Of a DNA stretch of 64,000 bases, positions 31,045 through 44,754 are shown piece by piece. This stretch comes from Pseudomonadota bacterium (lineage in GTDB: Bacteria > Pseudomonadota > Alphaproteobacteria > Sphingomonadales > Sphingomonadaceae): contig CAUJJI010000036.1 in assembly GCA_963205265.1 (NCBI GenBank), positions 1-64,000 on the forward strand, written 5' to 3'. Positions within the stretch are counted from its first letter, which is position 1. Every line of letters starts with the position of its first letter. The position numbers and the translations under genes were made by a program. The notes under the pieces are model-generated. The model saw only the letters and a list, made by a program, of their open reading frames with translations, made no database searches and was not told where the DNA came from.

Positions 31045-32762
31045 CCTGCCAGGCTTTCGGCATCGAGGGCGTAGAGCAGCGCGGCCCCGCCGGTCGCAGC
31101 AGCCTTAAGGCCCATCGCCTCCGGCACGACACAATCGAGGAAATAGCGTGCGATCACCGGCTTGCTGCGGGCAATCCCCGCCGGCACATCCTCGGCGCCG
31201 GCCGCGCGCATCTGGCGAAGCAATTGCCAACCGGCGACAGCTACCGCGCACATCGTCTGGAACGGTACGCTGCCGGCAAGGCGGTCGTCGAGGCTGGCAT
31301 CCGACCGCATCCAATCGGCTACGTCACGGCAACTGTCGGCCAATTGCCGAAGAGTGGGAGTGTCCCCGGCCTCCCGTGCGATGTCGTGCATCAAGGCCGT
31401 GAGCACGCCGCCGTTTTCCAGGCCAAGCTTGCGCGTCACGAGATCGGCGGCCTGGATGCCGTTGGTTCCTTCATAAATCGGCGCGATGCGGGCATCACGG
31501 TAATACTGGGCGGCGCCGGTTTCCTCGATGAAGCCCATGCCGCCGTGGACCTGCACGCCGAGGCTCGCGACCTCGCAGCCGATGTCCGTCCCCCAGGCCT
31601 TGACCAGCGGCACCAGCAGATCCGCGCGCGCCTGCGCTGCACCGTCGCCCGCGGCACCGCGGTCTACCTGCCCGCAGCAGTAGTAGAGAAGCGCCCGTGC
31701 GCCCTCGGTCAAAGCCCGCATGCGCAGGAGCATGCGACGGACGTCGGGATGCTCGATGATCGCCACCGGGGTCCTGTCGGGTGACCCCGCGCGCGCCGAT
31801 TGGACTCGCTCGCGTGCATAGGCCATGGCCTTTTGCAGCGCCCGCTCGGCGATCTGCACGCCCTGGCTGCCGACATTGAGCCGCGCGGAGTTCATCATCG
31901 TGAACATGGCCTGCAGGCCCTGGTTCTCGGCTCCGATGATCTCGCCGATGCAGGCGCCGTTGTCACCGTAGCTCATCACGCATGTCGGTGAGGCGTGAAT
32001 GCCCATCTTGTGCTCGAGACCCACGGCCTTCAAGTCGTTGCGCGAGCCGGGAGACCCGTCGGCGTTGAGCTGGAACTTCGGCACGAGAAACAGCGAGATG
32101 CCTCGCGAGCCTGCCGGCGCGCCGGGCGTGCGCGCCAGGACGAGATGGACGATGTTCTCGCTCAGCTCGTGGTCGCCCCAAGTGATGAAGATCTTCGTGC
32201 CGGAGATAGCGTATTTCCCCGCGTGCTGCCCGTCGGTGATCGGTGTCGCCGAAGCGCGGAGCGCTCCTACGTCGCTGCCCGCTTGCGGCTCGGTGAGGTT
32301 CATCGTGCCCGACCATTCGCCGCTGATGAGCTTGGGCAGATAGAGGCGCTGTTGTTCCGGATTGCCATGGCGATGAAGCGCTTCGATGGCGCCGACGGTC
32401 AGCATAGGCATCAGGGCGAAGGCGAAGTTGGCCGACCCGAGACATTCGAGCACCACCGTAGCCAGCGTGAAGGGAAGCCCCTGGCCACCGAACTCCGGAG
32501 GGCCCGACAGGCTGTTCCAGCCCGCTTCGACATAGCCGTTCCAGGCTTCGGCAAAGCCGCCTGGCAGCGTGACCATGCCATTCGCCAGGCTTGCGCCCTC
32601 GACGTCGCCGATACGGTTCAGCGGCGCCCATTCCCCGGCAGCGAAGTCGCCTATGCCGGCGACGATCGCCGCGACGAGGTCGCTGTCTGGTGCCAGTTCG
32701 TCGATCCCGGCACTGATGCGAAGGGCGAAGACCTGTTCGGCGGTCGGTGGCGTAAAATCCAT
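31041..32762 (-). CDS. Acyl-CoA dehydrogenase
   Basis: MNLTEPQAGSDVGALRASA, IFITWGDHE, YYRDARIAPIYEGTNGIQAADLVTRKL. Confidence 0.94.
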   Translation of the reverse strand: MDFTPPTAEQVFALRISAGIDELAPDSDLVAAIVAGIGDFAAGEWAPLNRIGDVEGASLANGMVTLPGGFAEAWNGYVEAGWNSLSGPPEFGGQGLPFTLATVVLECLGSANFAFALMPMLTVGAIEALHRHGNPEQQRLYLPKLISGEWSGTMNLTEPQAGSDVGALRASATPITDGQHAGKYAISGTKIFITWGDHELSENIVHLVLARTPGAPAGSRGISLFLVPKFQLNADGSPGSRNDLKAVGLEHKMGIHASPTCVMSYGDNGACIGEIIGAENQGLQAMFTMMNSARLNVGSQGVQIAERALQKAMAYARERVQSARAGSPDRTPVAIIEHPDVRRMLLRMRALTEGARALLYYCCGQVDRGAAGDGAAQARADLLVPLVKAWGTDIGCEVASLGVQVHGGMGFIEETGAAQYYRDARIAPIYEGTNGIQAADLVTRKLGLENGGVLTALMHDIAREAGDTPTLRQLADSCRDVADWMRSDASLDDRLAGSVPFQTMCAVAVAGWQLLRQMRAAGAEDVPAGIARSKPVIARYFLDCVVPEAMGLKAAATGGAALLYALDAESLAG

Positions 32763-32820
32763 ATGGCCTTTCCTGGCATTGCTGCTTGGCATTCCTTGCA
32801 GCGGACTATAGCGGCAGGCC

Positions 32821-33768
32821 ATGACGGGCAACAACGAACCCCCGATCCGGCCTGCCGACGCGTCGGCGGTCGCGGCGGCAGCCGCGCTGCTGCGCAGCGG
32901 CGGGCTGGTCGCGGTCCCGACCGAGACGGTTTACGGCCTCGCCGCCCGGGCCGACAGCGATGCTGCGGTAGCAGCGATCTACCGGGCGAAGGGCAGGCCG
33001 GATTTCAATCCGCTGATCGTACATGTCGCCGACCTTGCGGCAGCGGAACGGCTCGCATGGTTCGATGATCGCGCGCTGCGGCTCGCCGCGGCATTCTGGC
33101 CCGGCGCCTTGACCATGGTCCTGCCCAGGCGAGACGATGCGCCGCTCGCCGCGGCGGTATCGGCCGGACTCCCGACCGTGGCTCTGCGCTGCCCTGCGCA
33201 TCCGGCCATGCGTGCCCTGCTCGTTGCGGCCGAGCTTCCCCTGGCAGCTCCTTCCGCCAACCGCAGCGGCGCCGTCAGCCCGACGAGCGCCGCCCACGTC
33301 GCCGCCTCGCTCGGGAACAGGGTCGATCTGATACTCGACGGTGGGAAATGCGATTCAGGGATCGAATCGACCATCGTTGCACTGCGGGAAAGCGGCGGGT
33401 GGCAACTCTTGCGTCCGGGACCGATAACGGAGCGTGAGATCTCGGCGGTTCTAGGGGGGGCGGCCGAAACCACGGTGCCGCTGGGAATAGAGGCGCCTGG
33501 CCAGCTTGCCAGCCATTATGCGCCCGGCAAGCCGGTGCGGCTCGATGCTCTCACGCCCGCGAGCGACGAGTTCCACATCGGCTTCGGCGAGATCGGGGGC
33601 GACTTCAATCTTTCGCCATCCGGCGATCTGGCCCAGGCCGCGGCGCAGCTTTACGCAGCACTGCATCGCGGTGCCGCATCGAGCCTTGCGCGCATCGCGG
33701 TGGCGCCGATTCCAGAGGAGGGCATCGGCACGGCGATCAACGACCGGCTGCGGCGCGCTGCCGCGTGA
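32821..33768 (+). CDS. L-threonylcarbamoyladenylate synthase
   Basis: LLRSGGLVAVPTETVYGLAARADS, KGRPDFNPLIVHV, APSANRSGAVSPTSAAHV, APGQLASHYAPGKPVRL. Confidence 0.94.
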   Translation: MTGNNEPPIRPADASAVAAAAALLRSGGLVAVPTETVYGLAARADSDAAVAAIYRAKGRPDFNPLIVHVADLAAAERLAWFDDRALRLAAAFWPGALTMVLPRRDDAPLAAAVSAGLPTVALRCPAHPAMRALLVAAELPLAAPSANRSGAVSPTSAAHVAASLGNRVDLILDGGKCDSGIESTIVALRESGGWQLLRPGPITEREISAVLGGAAETTVPLGIEAPGQLASHYAPGKPVRLDALTPASDEFHIGFGEIGGDFNLSPSGDLAQAAAQLYAALHRGAASSLARIAVAPIPEEGIGTAINDRLRRAAA

Positions 33769-33796
33769 AAGCCCCGTTCCCCGGGGCCCATAGCTG

Positions 33797-34118
33797 CTAT
33801 TCGCGCTGCAGATCCTGCATTTCCTCGTAAGCCTCGCGCGCCTTGCGACAGGCTTCTTCATCGTTCCGGTCGCATTGCTCTGACCGCCGCCGGTAGTCGC
33901 GCTCCAGCTTTCCGTAGCGCTCTTCCTGCTTGCGCAAGCGGCGGCCGCGTTTCTCGTCCGCTTCGGACTGGCTGGTCGTCGCCCAGTCGACGCCTTGGGA
34001 CACCACGCGAACCGGCGCCGTCACCACGCTGGCTGCAGTGCGGGCCAGGCAGCCCGCAAGCACCGGCGTGAGGCCCACCAGGACGATGGCAGCGAGGTTC
34101 CGGACATTCGGCATCATC
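33797..34118 (-). CDS. Small lipoprotein, hypothetical
   Basis: Lipobox-like LTPVLAGC, then charged coiled-coil-like C-terminus. Confidence 0.65.
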
Positions 34119-34174
34119 GTGCGACCATAACGTCCAGCGCTGACCTGCGGATGAACTCTGCGGACAGGCGACAT

Positions 34175-34212
34175 AAAAAAGGGGCCAACCGTTTCCGGCT
34201 GGCCCCCTTGGT
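34175..34212 (-). terminator. Rho-independent terminator of carD
   Basis: Minus strand: GGGGGCCAGCCGGAAACGGTTGGCCCCTTTTTTAT, stem-loop plus U-tract. Confidence 0.88.
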
Positions 34213-34230
34213 GATCACACCGGAGATCGA

Positions 34231-34764
34231 TCAAGCACTGGCAGCATTCTCGTAGTACTTCGGCGCATGCTCGTTGAGGATCGCAAGGATCTTCTTGAGA
34301 GCGGACGGCTCGTCGGTCTTTTCCATCGCCGCAAGCTCGCGAGCGAGGCGCGACGAAGCGGCTTCGAAGATTTGGCGTTCGGAGTAGCTCTGCTCGGGCT
34401 GATCCTCGGCCCGGAATAGGTCGCGAGTCACTTCCGCGATCGAGACGAGGTCGCCAGAATTGATCTTCGCCTCGTATTCCTGAGCGCGACGCGACCACAT
34501 CGTCCGCTTGACCTTCGGCTTGCCCTTGAGCGTATCGAGCGCTTCACGCAGCGTCTTGTCGGACGACAGCTTGCGCATACCGATCGATTCGACCTTGTTC
34601 ACGGGAACCCGAAGCGTCATCCGCTCTTTCTCAAAGCGAAGGACGTAAAGCTCGAGTTGCATGCCGGCAATTTCCTGACTTTGAAGCTCGATGACCCGGC
34701 CAACACCGTGCTTCGGGTAAACGACGTAATCTCCAACATCGAAGGCGTCAGCCTTGGCTGCCAT
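34231..34764 (-). CDS. carD: CarD family transcriptional regulator
   Basis: FDVGDYVVYPKHGVGRVIELQSQEIAG, VKRTMWSRRAQEYEAKINSGDLVSIAEVTRDLFR. Confidence 0.94.
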   Translation of the reverse strand: MAAKADAFDVGDYVVYPKHGVGRVIELQSQEIAGMQLELYVLRFEKERMTLRVPVNKVESIGMRKLSSDKTLREALDTLKGKPKVKRTMWSRRAQEYEAKINSGDLVSIAEVTRDLFRAEDQPEQSYSERQIFEAASSRLARELAAMEKTDEPSALKKILAILNEHAPKYYENAASA

Positions 34765-35131
34765 GTATCGTCCTTTCACATACAGGGCTTGTCACACGAC
34801 ACTCGGCATCAGGTTGAAGTCGAGCCCGATCGGTCCGATGGGTTCCATCAACCGCTTGCCGTGTCCCTGCCTTTCATGATTTGACAGCTGCCAACGGGCA
34901 GGAAGCCCCGGCAGTCCCAATTCATATAGCATGGCTGTAACAAAATTGCCAGAGGCCAGTATCCGGGCGTAGCTCACCCCGCCGAAAGCCGGGCAAAAGC
35001 GTCGCCCGGTCTTTGGCAGCAGCCCGGCCGATGCCGCAGGCACCAACCAGAGAATGCCGGTGCAGAGATCTAGCTCCCGGAACCTTTTCACTCCCTCCCG
35101 GATAAGCGGAAGGCGGCTCCAGGTCGACGGA

Positions 35132-35470
35132 TCAGTCGCCCTCGCCAGGCTCGGCCGAGAAGAATTTGTCGAACTTGTCGGCCACGCCCTTGAATTCGTC
35201 TGCGTCGGGCGGCGAATCCTTCTTCGAGGTGATGTTGGGCCACTCGGCCGAGTACTTCGAATTGAGCTCGAGCCATTGCTCGAGTCCGTTCTCGGTATCG
35301 GGGAGAATCGCCTCGGCCGGGCATTCGGGTTCGCAAACGCCGCAATCGATGCATTCGCTGGGATTGATGACGAGCATGTTTTCGCCCTCGTAGAAGCAGT
35401 CCACGGGGCAAACTTCCACGCAATCCATGTATTTGCAGCGGATACAGGCGTCGGTGACGACATAGGTCAT
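35132..35470 (-). CDS. fdxA: 7Fe ferredoxin FdxA
   Basis: [55 protein letters not shown]. Confidence 0.95.
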   Translation of the reverse strand: MTYVVTDACIRCKYMDCVEVCPVDCFYEGENMLVINPSECIDCGVCEPECPAEAILPDTENGLEQWLELNSKYSAEWPNITSKKDSPPDADEFKGVADKFDKFFSAEPGEGD

Positions 35471-35781
35471 GGCTGCAAATCCCCTTCGGCAGCTTCGTTA
35501 CGATTGCCCGCTGCTATTGGAAAATTATTCTCCTCGTCAAGCACCCGATAGCAGCTTTGCGCTTCCGTTGCAGGTCCGCGTCGCGCCGGAAGGGCGAGAA
35601 GCTCGATCACACGGACGCCGTAGGTCAGTGGAATGACCAGCCGATCACCTGCCGTTACCTGCTGATGCGCGCGCTCCACGCGACGCCCGTTGAGACGGAT
35701 ATGCCCATCCTGCGCCATCGCCTGGGCAATGTTGCGTGTCTTCGCGAAGCGCAGGTACCAAAGGGCCTTGTCTATGCGCAT
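35467..35781 (-). CDS. S4 domain RNA-binding protein (HslR-like)
   Basis: [50 protein letters not shown]. Confidence 0.88.
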   Translation of the reverse strand: MRIDKALWYLRFAKTRNIAQAMAQDGHIRLNGRRVERAHQQVTAGDRLVIPLTYGVRVIELLALPARRGPATEAQSCYRVLDEENNFPIAAGNRNEAAEGDLQP

Positions 35782-35803
35782 GGTGGAGGGCCGCTTCCGG
35801 CGA

Positions 35804-38362
35804 TCATCGGATGAGTTCGGCCAAGGCCGCGAAGGCGCCCCCGCGATAGACCGGCGCTGCCGCAGGCGGCTTCGGCCGCTCGGCATGCCGACGCGGCGGG
35901 CGCCAGCGCCAGGTGAGCGGCATCGGCGGTCCGTATGCACCCTCGCGCAGTTCCCTTGGGAGGATTGGCTGAAATCCGCCGAGCTGGAGAAGCCGCGCAT
36001 AGCTGCGCGTGGTCAGTCCCATCGAGATGGCACGGGCGGGATTCAGGACGATCGCTCGTTTGCCGGCAAGGACGCGCAGGCCATGCGCTTCCCGCAACAG
36101 CTTCTCGGCAATATCGAGCCGCAGCCACTGCTTGCCGGCTCTGCGATAGCCTCGCGGCGGCTGCTTGTCGCCGCCGGCCGCCATGACGGGCGGCATGGAC
36201 GGGTCGATCGGCTCCCGACGAGGCTTCCCCGCGGCGACGGCAGACAGTTCTCCCCACATTTCCAACGCATCGGGCCGCACCATGGCAGGTACGAACAGGT
36301 CGAGAGCACCGACCCGCACTCCCAGCCGAGCCAGGCGATGCCGTTGCACCTTGTCGAGATCGTCGATGCCCGAGCCTGCGCGATCGACCATACCTCCCGC
36401 TTCGACGAGGCGAATGAGCAATGCCCGCAGTTCGGTCCCCGTCTCCGGTTGGATGCTCGCCAGCTCCAGACGCCGGAGCGGTGCCAGCGGCTTCAGCCTT
36501 CGGTCCAGCCAGAGCGTCACGGCATCCAGCAGGGCCTTGCGCGATTGCGACGGGAGCGAATCAGCCGATGCATCGAGCTTGGCCTGCGGCGCCAATATGC
36601 TCTTGCCGCGCAGCAGATGGGCCAGTGCTCTGCCGTCGTGCACAATGGCCGCATGCCGCAACTCGAGCCCGATTTCGCCCGCTGCCAGCTGCCGCGCCAG
36701 CCGCTCGGCCCTTTCGCCGAGCAGCGTCGGTACATGGCGTTCGGCAGCCGCCAGCAGCAGCTTGTGGTCGGCGTGACGGGCAGCAGGATCGACGCGGAAG
36801 CGGAAGCCGTCGAGCGTGCCTATATGCTCGTTGTCCACCAGGACATCGTCGCCGTCCAGGTGAACGGGCAGCAATGCAGCGTCGGGTCCCAGCTTCTTCA
36901 TCAGCACGGCAGTCCGCCGATTGACGAATCGCTCGGTCAGCCGGGCATGCAAGGCATCGGAAAGCCGGGCCTCTACGGCGCGGGCGCGAGCTGCCATCTC
37001 GTCCCTGGCAAGCACCCAGTCGGGACGCTGAGCGATATAGGACCAGCTACGGATTGCGGCGATCCGGCCCTGCAGGGTGTCGATATCGCCCGAGGTATTG
37101 TCGAGCCCGGCAATGGCTTGCGCGACGAAATCGCCTCCGAGCACATCGTGCCGCAGCTCCTGCCAAAGGCGAGCTACGAAGCGGGCATGCACCTCTGCGC
37201 CTTGCTGACGGAAGTCCGGGAGCGAGCAGACTTCCCAGAACCGCCGGATCCCGCGTGGACCGGTCACGGTAGTCGCAACCGCGGGATCCTCTGCCAGGCG
37301 CTTGAGAACTGCCAGATCCATGGCTTCCGGAGCAGGGGCCAGCTGCGGAAGGCTCGGCGGCGCTTCCAGGTCGTCGATCAGCAATGCCAGACTGTCGAAG
37401 CGAGGTTCCGCCTCGCGCCAGAAGAGCTTGGTGAGCGGTGGGAAGCGATGCTCTTCGATCGCATAGACTTCCTCGTCGGTGAAAGCGGCGTCGTGGCCTG
37501 CAGTGCCGGCCAGCGTGCCGAAGCTGCCGTCGCGCTGGTGGCGCCCCGCTCTCCCGGCGATCTGCGCCATTTCGGCTGCCGTCAGCCGCCGCTGGCTTAT
37601 GCCGTCGAATTTCGAAAGCCCCGCGAAGGCGACATGACTGACGTCAAGGTTCAACCCCATGCCGATGGCATCGGTCGCAACGAGATAGTCGACTTCGCCC
37701 GATTGATAGAGCGCCACTTGCGCGTTGCGCGTCTGCGGAGACATCGCGCCCATGACCACCGCCGCTCCGCCGCGGAAGCGCCGCAGCATCTCGGCGATGG
37801 CATAGACCTGCTCGGCCGAGAAGGCGACGATGGCGCTGCGGGGCGGGATGCGCGACAGCTTTCGAGCGCCGAAATGCGAAAGCGTGGAGAAGCGGGGGCG
37901 ACCGATGATCTCGGCTTCCGGGACGAGAGCTTTCACCAGCGGCTCGAGTGTCGCGGAACCGAGGATCATGGTTTCCTCGCGCCCGCGGGCATTGAGCAGT
38001 CGGTCGGTGAATATATGGCCACGCTCGCGGTCGGCAGCGAGCTGCGCTTCGTCGAGCGCGACGAAGGCGAGATCGCGATCGATCGGCATGGCTTCGGCAG
38101 TGCACAGCAGCCAGCGGGCGTCCTTGGGCTCGATCCGCTCTTCGCCGGTGATGAGCGCGACCCGGTTCTCTCCCTTGATCGCGCAGACGCGATCGTAGAC
38201 CTCTCGAGCGAGCAGGCGCAAAGGAAAGCCGATGGCGCCGCTGGAATGGCCGCAGAGCCGCTCGATAGCGAGGTGCGTCTTCCCGGTGTTCGTCGGTCCG
38301 AGCACGGCCTTGACGTTTTGGGGGGCGCTGCGTCGCAAGGGGGCAGGCAGTCTGTCGGCCAT
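35804..38362 (-). CDS. Superfamily 2 helicase (SUV3-like, MgpS-like)
   Basis: VKAVLGPTNTGKTHLAIERL, FVALDEAQLAADRERGHIFTDRLL, VATDAIGMGLNLDVSHVAFAG, AQIAGRAGRH. Confidence 0.9.
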   Translation of the reverse strand: MADRLPAPLRRSAPQNVKAVLGPTNTGKTHLAIERLCGHSSGAIGFPLRLLAREVYDRVCAIKGENRVALITGEERIEPKDARWLLCTAEAMPIDRDLAFVALDEAQLAADRERGHIFTDRLLNARGREETMILGSATLEPLVKALVPEAEIIGRPRFSTLSHFGARKLSRIPPRSAIVAFSAEQVYAIAEMLRRFRGGAAVVMGAMSPQTRNAQVALYQSGEVDYLVATDAIGMGLNLDVSHVAFAGLSKFDGISQRRLTAAEMAQIAGRAGRHQRDGSFGTLAGTAGHDAAFTDEEVYAIEEHRFPPLTKLFWREAEPRFDSLALLIDDLEAPPSLPQLAPAPEAMDLAVLKRLAEDPAVATTVTGPRGIRRFWEVCSLPDFRQQGAEVHARFVARLWQELRHDVLGGDFVAQAIAGLDNTSGDIDTLQGRIAAIRSWSYIAQRPDWVLARDEMAARARAVEARLSDALHARLTERFVNRRTAVLMKKLGPDAALLPVHLDGDDVLVDNEHIGTLDGFRFRVDPAARHADHKLLLAAAERHVPTLLGERAERLARQLAAGEIGLELRHAAIVHDGRALAHLLRGKSILAPQAKLDASADSLPSQSRKALLDAVTLWLDRRLKPLAPLRRLELASIQPETGTELRALLIRLVEAGGMVDRAGSGIDDLDKVQRHRLARLGVRVGALDLFVPAMVRPDALEMWGELSAVAAGKPRREPIDPSMPPVMAAGGDKQPPRGYRRAGKQWLRLDIAEKLLREAHGLRVLAGKRAIVLNPARAISMGLTTRSYARLLQLGGFQPILPRELREGAYGPPMPLTWRWRPPRRHAERPKPPAAAPVYRGGAFAALAELIR

Positions 38363-38519
38363 CGCAAAGCAAATGTGGCACTGCCGGTCGGCTGCCGCAA
38401 GACCCGCCCCGGTCCTGCAAAGCCTCACAATCCACAGGCGCGACTTGGATTTAGCCAAAGATTAACCCTGAAGGTGCAGTGAGGGAGGCGCCTGTGGTTG
38501 CCGGTCCGCAAGGACCGAT

Positions 38520-41695
<3,176 letters not shown>

Positions 41696-41699
<4 letters not shown>

Positions 41700-43924
41700 C
41701 TCGACCGCCGGTCCGCCGCGCCTTGTTCGTCGCGACAATTCTCGTCGGCAGCTTCCTGCTGTTCCTTGTCCAGCCCATGGTGGCGCGCATGGCGCTGCCG
41801 CGATTGGGCGGCGCGCCCAATGTCTGGAACAGCGCGATGCTGGTATACCAGGCGCTGCTGCTCGCCGGGTACGGCTATGCCCACCGTTTGTCGGGGCTGA
41901 GCCTGCGGCGCCAGGCTACGATCCATCTCGCCTTGCTGCTGCTTGCTGCTGTAACTCTCCCGATCACCCTGGTCGACTTGCCGCCGGCCAGGCCCGGTTG
42001 GGAAGTCCTGTGGGTTCCGCTGCTGCTCGCCGTGACGGTGGGGCCGGTCTTCTTCCTGGTTTCGGCTCAGGCGCCGCTGATGCAGCGCTGGTTTGCCACT
42101 CATCCTGGTGCCGGCGAGCCTTGGCCGCTTTACGCGGCCTCCAATCTCGGCAGCTTCGCCGGGCTGATAGCCTATCCCTTGCTCGCCGAGCCCAACCTTC
42201 GCCTGCATGAACAGAGCCTCGCCTGGAGCATCGGCTATGGGTTGCTCGTTCTGCTGGTCGCGCTGACCGCCTGGACGCGATGGCGGATCGCTCCGATTTC
42301 CGACAGGGTCGCCGGCCAAACTACGGCAGAGGCGCCGGTCGAACAGATCGGCATGCGACGCATTGTCCTCTGGCTTGCGCTGGCTGCCGTCCCTTCGGGG
42401 CTGATGCTGTCGACGACGACCCATCTCACGACCGATATCTTCGCCATTCCACTGCTCTGGGTGATCCCGCTGGGGCTTTACCTGCTGAGCTTCGTGGTTG
42501 CCTTTTCGGAGCGCCGCTTCCTGGCCACGGCAATCGGGGTGGCCGCACCCTTCGTCCTGCTCGCTGCGGGAGGCTATGCCATGGTATCGCGCGGCTCGGG
42601 GACCTTGTCGCTGGCGCTGGCGAGCGTCGTCCTGCTCTTCGTCGTCGCGGTCGTGCTCCACAGCCGCATGTACGACCTGCGGCCTCCGGCCTCGCAGCTG
42701 ACGTTGTTTTATTTCGTGATGTCGGCCGGCGGCGCCCTTGGCGGGGTGTTCACGGCCCTGATCGCTCCAGTTGTGTTCGATTGGGTCTGGGAGCACCCGC
42801 TGCTGGTCTTCGCCGCTGCCCTTCTCATGCCGCTGCCAAGGCCTCTCGACTGGCGGCGCCTGCCCGGCCTCGATCCCGGCATGGTGCGGATCGCCCTGGT
42901 GGTGCTGGCCGCGGTCGCCGCTATTCTCGTATGGCTGCTCCATGGCTACCGCAACGAAGCCGCCGAGCCGCTCACCCAAGTGGCGCTGGTGATCGGGATC
43001 GCGACAATCGGACTGTTCCTCATCCCCTGGCGCTGGCTGTTTTTCGGCTTGCTTGCTGTCCTGATGCTCGCCCAGGGCGGCATCCATACGCTGCAGGCTT
43101 CGCGAGAGGGCGCGCGGACACGCAGCTACTTCGGCATCTACACCGTTCATGACTACCCCGAGGCGCAGCTCCGCACTCTGGCGCATGGAACAACGTTGCA
43201 CGGACAGCAGTCGACCGATCCCCGATCCGCTTGTGCGCCGATGACTTATTATGGCGCGGGATCCGGTGTCGCGATCACGATGGAATTCGCGCCGCGCGCA
43301 TTCGGGCACAATGCGCGCATCGGCGTCGTGGGCCTCGGCACCGGCACGCTCGCGGCATATTACAAGCCGGGTGAGACGTGGCGCTTCTACGAGATCGATC
43401 CAGCCGTGCTTGCCTTGTCGCGCGACGGCACTTTCACCTATGTCGCAAAATGCGCCCCCGACGCGAAAGTCGTGCTGGGAGACGCGCGGCTCGAACTAGC
43501 AAAGGTGCGACCGGGTTCGATCGACGTGCTCGCCGTCGATGCATTCTCGTCCGACGCCATTCCCCTCCACCTGCTGACGGACGAGGCCTTCGGCGTCTAT
43601 CTCGACGCCCTGTCGCCGCGCGGGATACTGCTCGTCCACATTTCAAACCGCTATATCGAGCTCGAGCCCGTCCTTGCTGCCGCGGCGCGGCGTAGAGGCA
43701 TCGCGGCTCTGGTGCGCGACGACAATCCCCAGGACCAGACGCTGCTCACGCCCTCGTCCTGGGTCGCGCTGAGCCGCGACCCACGTCAGCTCGAAGTCCT
43801 TGCCCGCTCCCGGCCCGGTGCGCCATGGGGCAGACTCGAGTCGCCCGCCGAACAGGGCTGGACCGACGACCACGCTTCGATCCTGCCCTATGTTCGCTGG
43901 CAACAACTATTGGGAAAACCATGA
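41696..43924 (+). CDS. Membrane-fused spermidine synthase-like protein
   Basis: N-terminal multi-TM domain; C-terminal IGVVGLGTGTLAAYYKPGETWRFYEIDPAVLALSR...DVLAVDAFSSDAIPLHLLTDEAF. Confidence 0.87.
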
Positions 43925-44493
43925 ATCCTGCGCGCAGTGACATCACCATCGTCCCGATCAACGGCAAGGCGCCGCGCATCCATTCCAGTGCCTTCATCGC
44001 TCCGGGCTGCCGGATCATCGGCAATGTCGAGATCGGCCCCGATGCCAGCGTCTGGTACAATTGCGTGATCCGCGCCGACGTACATCGGATCGTCATCGGC
44101 GCGCGGAGCAACATCCAGGACGGCACGGTCGTCCATTGCGACAGCCCCAAGCCCAAGCGCCCGAATGGCTTTCCGACGATCATCGGCGATGACGTGCTGA
44201 TCGGGCACATGGCGATGGTTCACGGCGCTACGCTGGAAGATCGCGCGTTCGTCGGGCTCGGCGCCATCGTCATGGACGGGTGCCAAATCCATTCGGACGG
44301 CATGCTGGCGGCCGGCGCGATGCTGACGCAGGGCAAGATCATCGAATCGCGGCAGCTTTGGGGCGGACGCCCCGCCAAGTACATGCGCGACCTGACCGAC
44401 GATGCGCTGGCCGACATGCAGGCCGGGGTGCAGGGCTATGTCATGAACGGCAGGCTGCATGCGGCAGCGCTCGATGGCCAGAGTCAGGGCTGA
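43921..44493 (+). CDS. Gamma-carbonic anhydrase family protein
   Basis: Left-handed beta helix: SAFIAPGCRIIGNVEIGPDASVWYNCVIRADVHRIVIGARSNIQDGTVVH. Confidence 0.92.
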   Translation: MNPARSDITIVPINGKAPRIHSSAFIAPGCRIIGNVEIGPDASVWYNCVIRADVHRIVIGARSNIQDGTVVHCDSPKPKRPNGFPTIIGDDVLIGHMAMVHGATLEDRAFVGLGAIVMDGCQIHSDGMLAAGAMLTQGKIIESRQLWGGRPAKYMRDLTDDALADMQAGVQGYVMNGRLHAAALDGQSQG

Positions 44494-44752
44494 ACTCCCG
44501 CCGGCGGAGGATATCCGCGCGCTTGCCGATGGCGGCGGGCGGTTGGCGGTACGGGTCACTCCCGGAGCAAGGACCGAATCGCTCGAGCTTGCCGGATGCA
44601 AGCTGCTGGCCAAGGTCAGGGCGAAGCCGGAAGACGGAAAGGCGAACGCCGCGGTTCTCGAACTGCTCGCTGCGGCGCTGGGCGTCGCACCCTCGCGGCT
44701 GCAACTGTTGCGCGGCGCAACTTCCCGGGAGAAGCTGGTGCAGCTGCCCTGA
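44474..44752 (+). CDS. DUF167 (YggU) family protein
   Basis: LAVRVTPGARTESLEL...KVRAKPEDGKANAAVLELLAAALGVAPSRLQLLRGATSREKLVQL. Confidence 0.88.
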   Translation: MARVRAELPPAEDIRALADGGGRLAVRVTPGARTESLELAGCKLLAKVRAKPEDGKANAAVLELLAAALGVAPSRLQLLRGATSREKLVQLP

Positions 44753-44754
44753 GA

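Noticed and set aside
35690-38482. 930-aa plus-strand ORF
   Set aside because: Antisense shadow of the SUV3-like helicase; composition H/R/Q/D-rich without family motifs, while the minus strand has clear helicase motifs.
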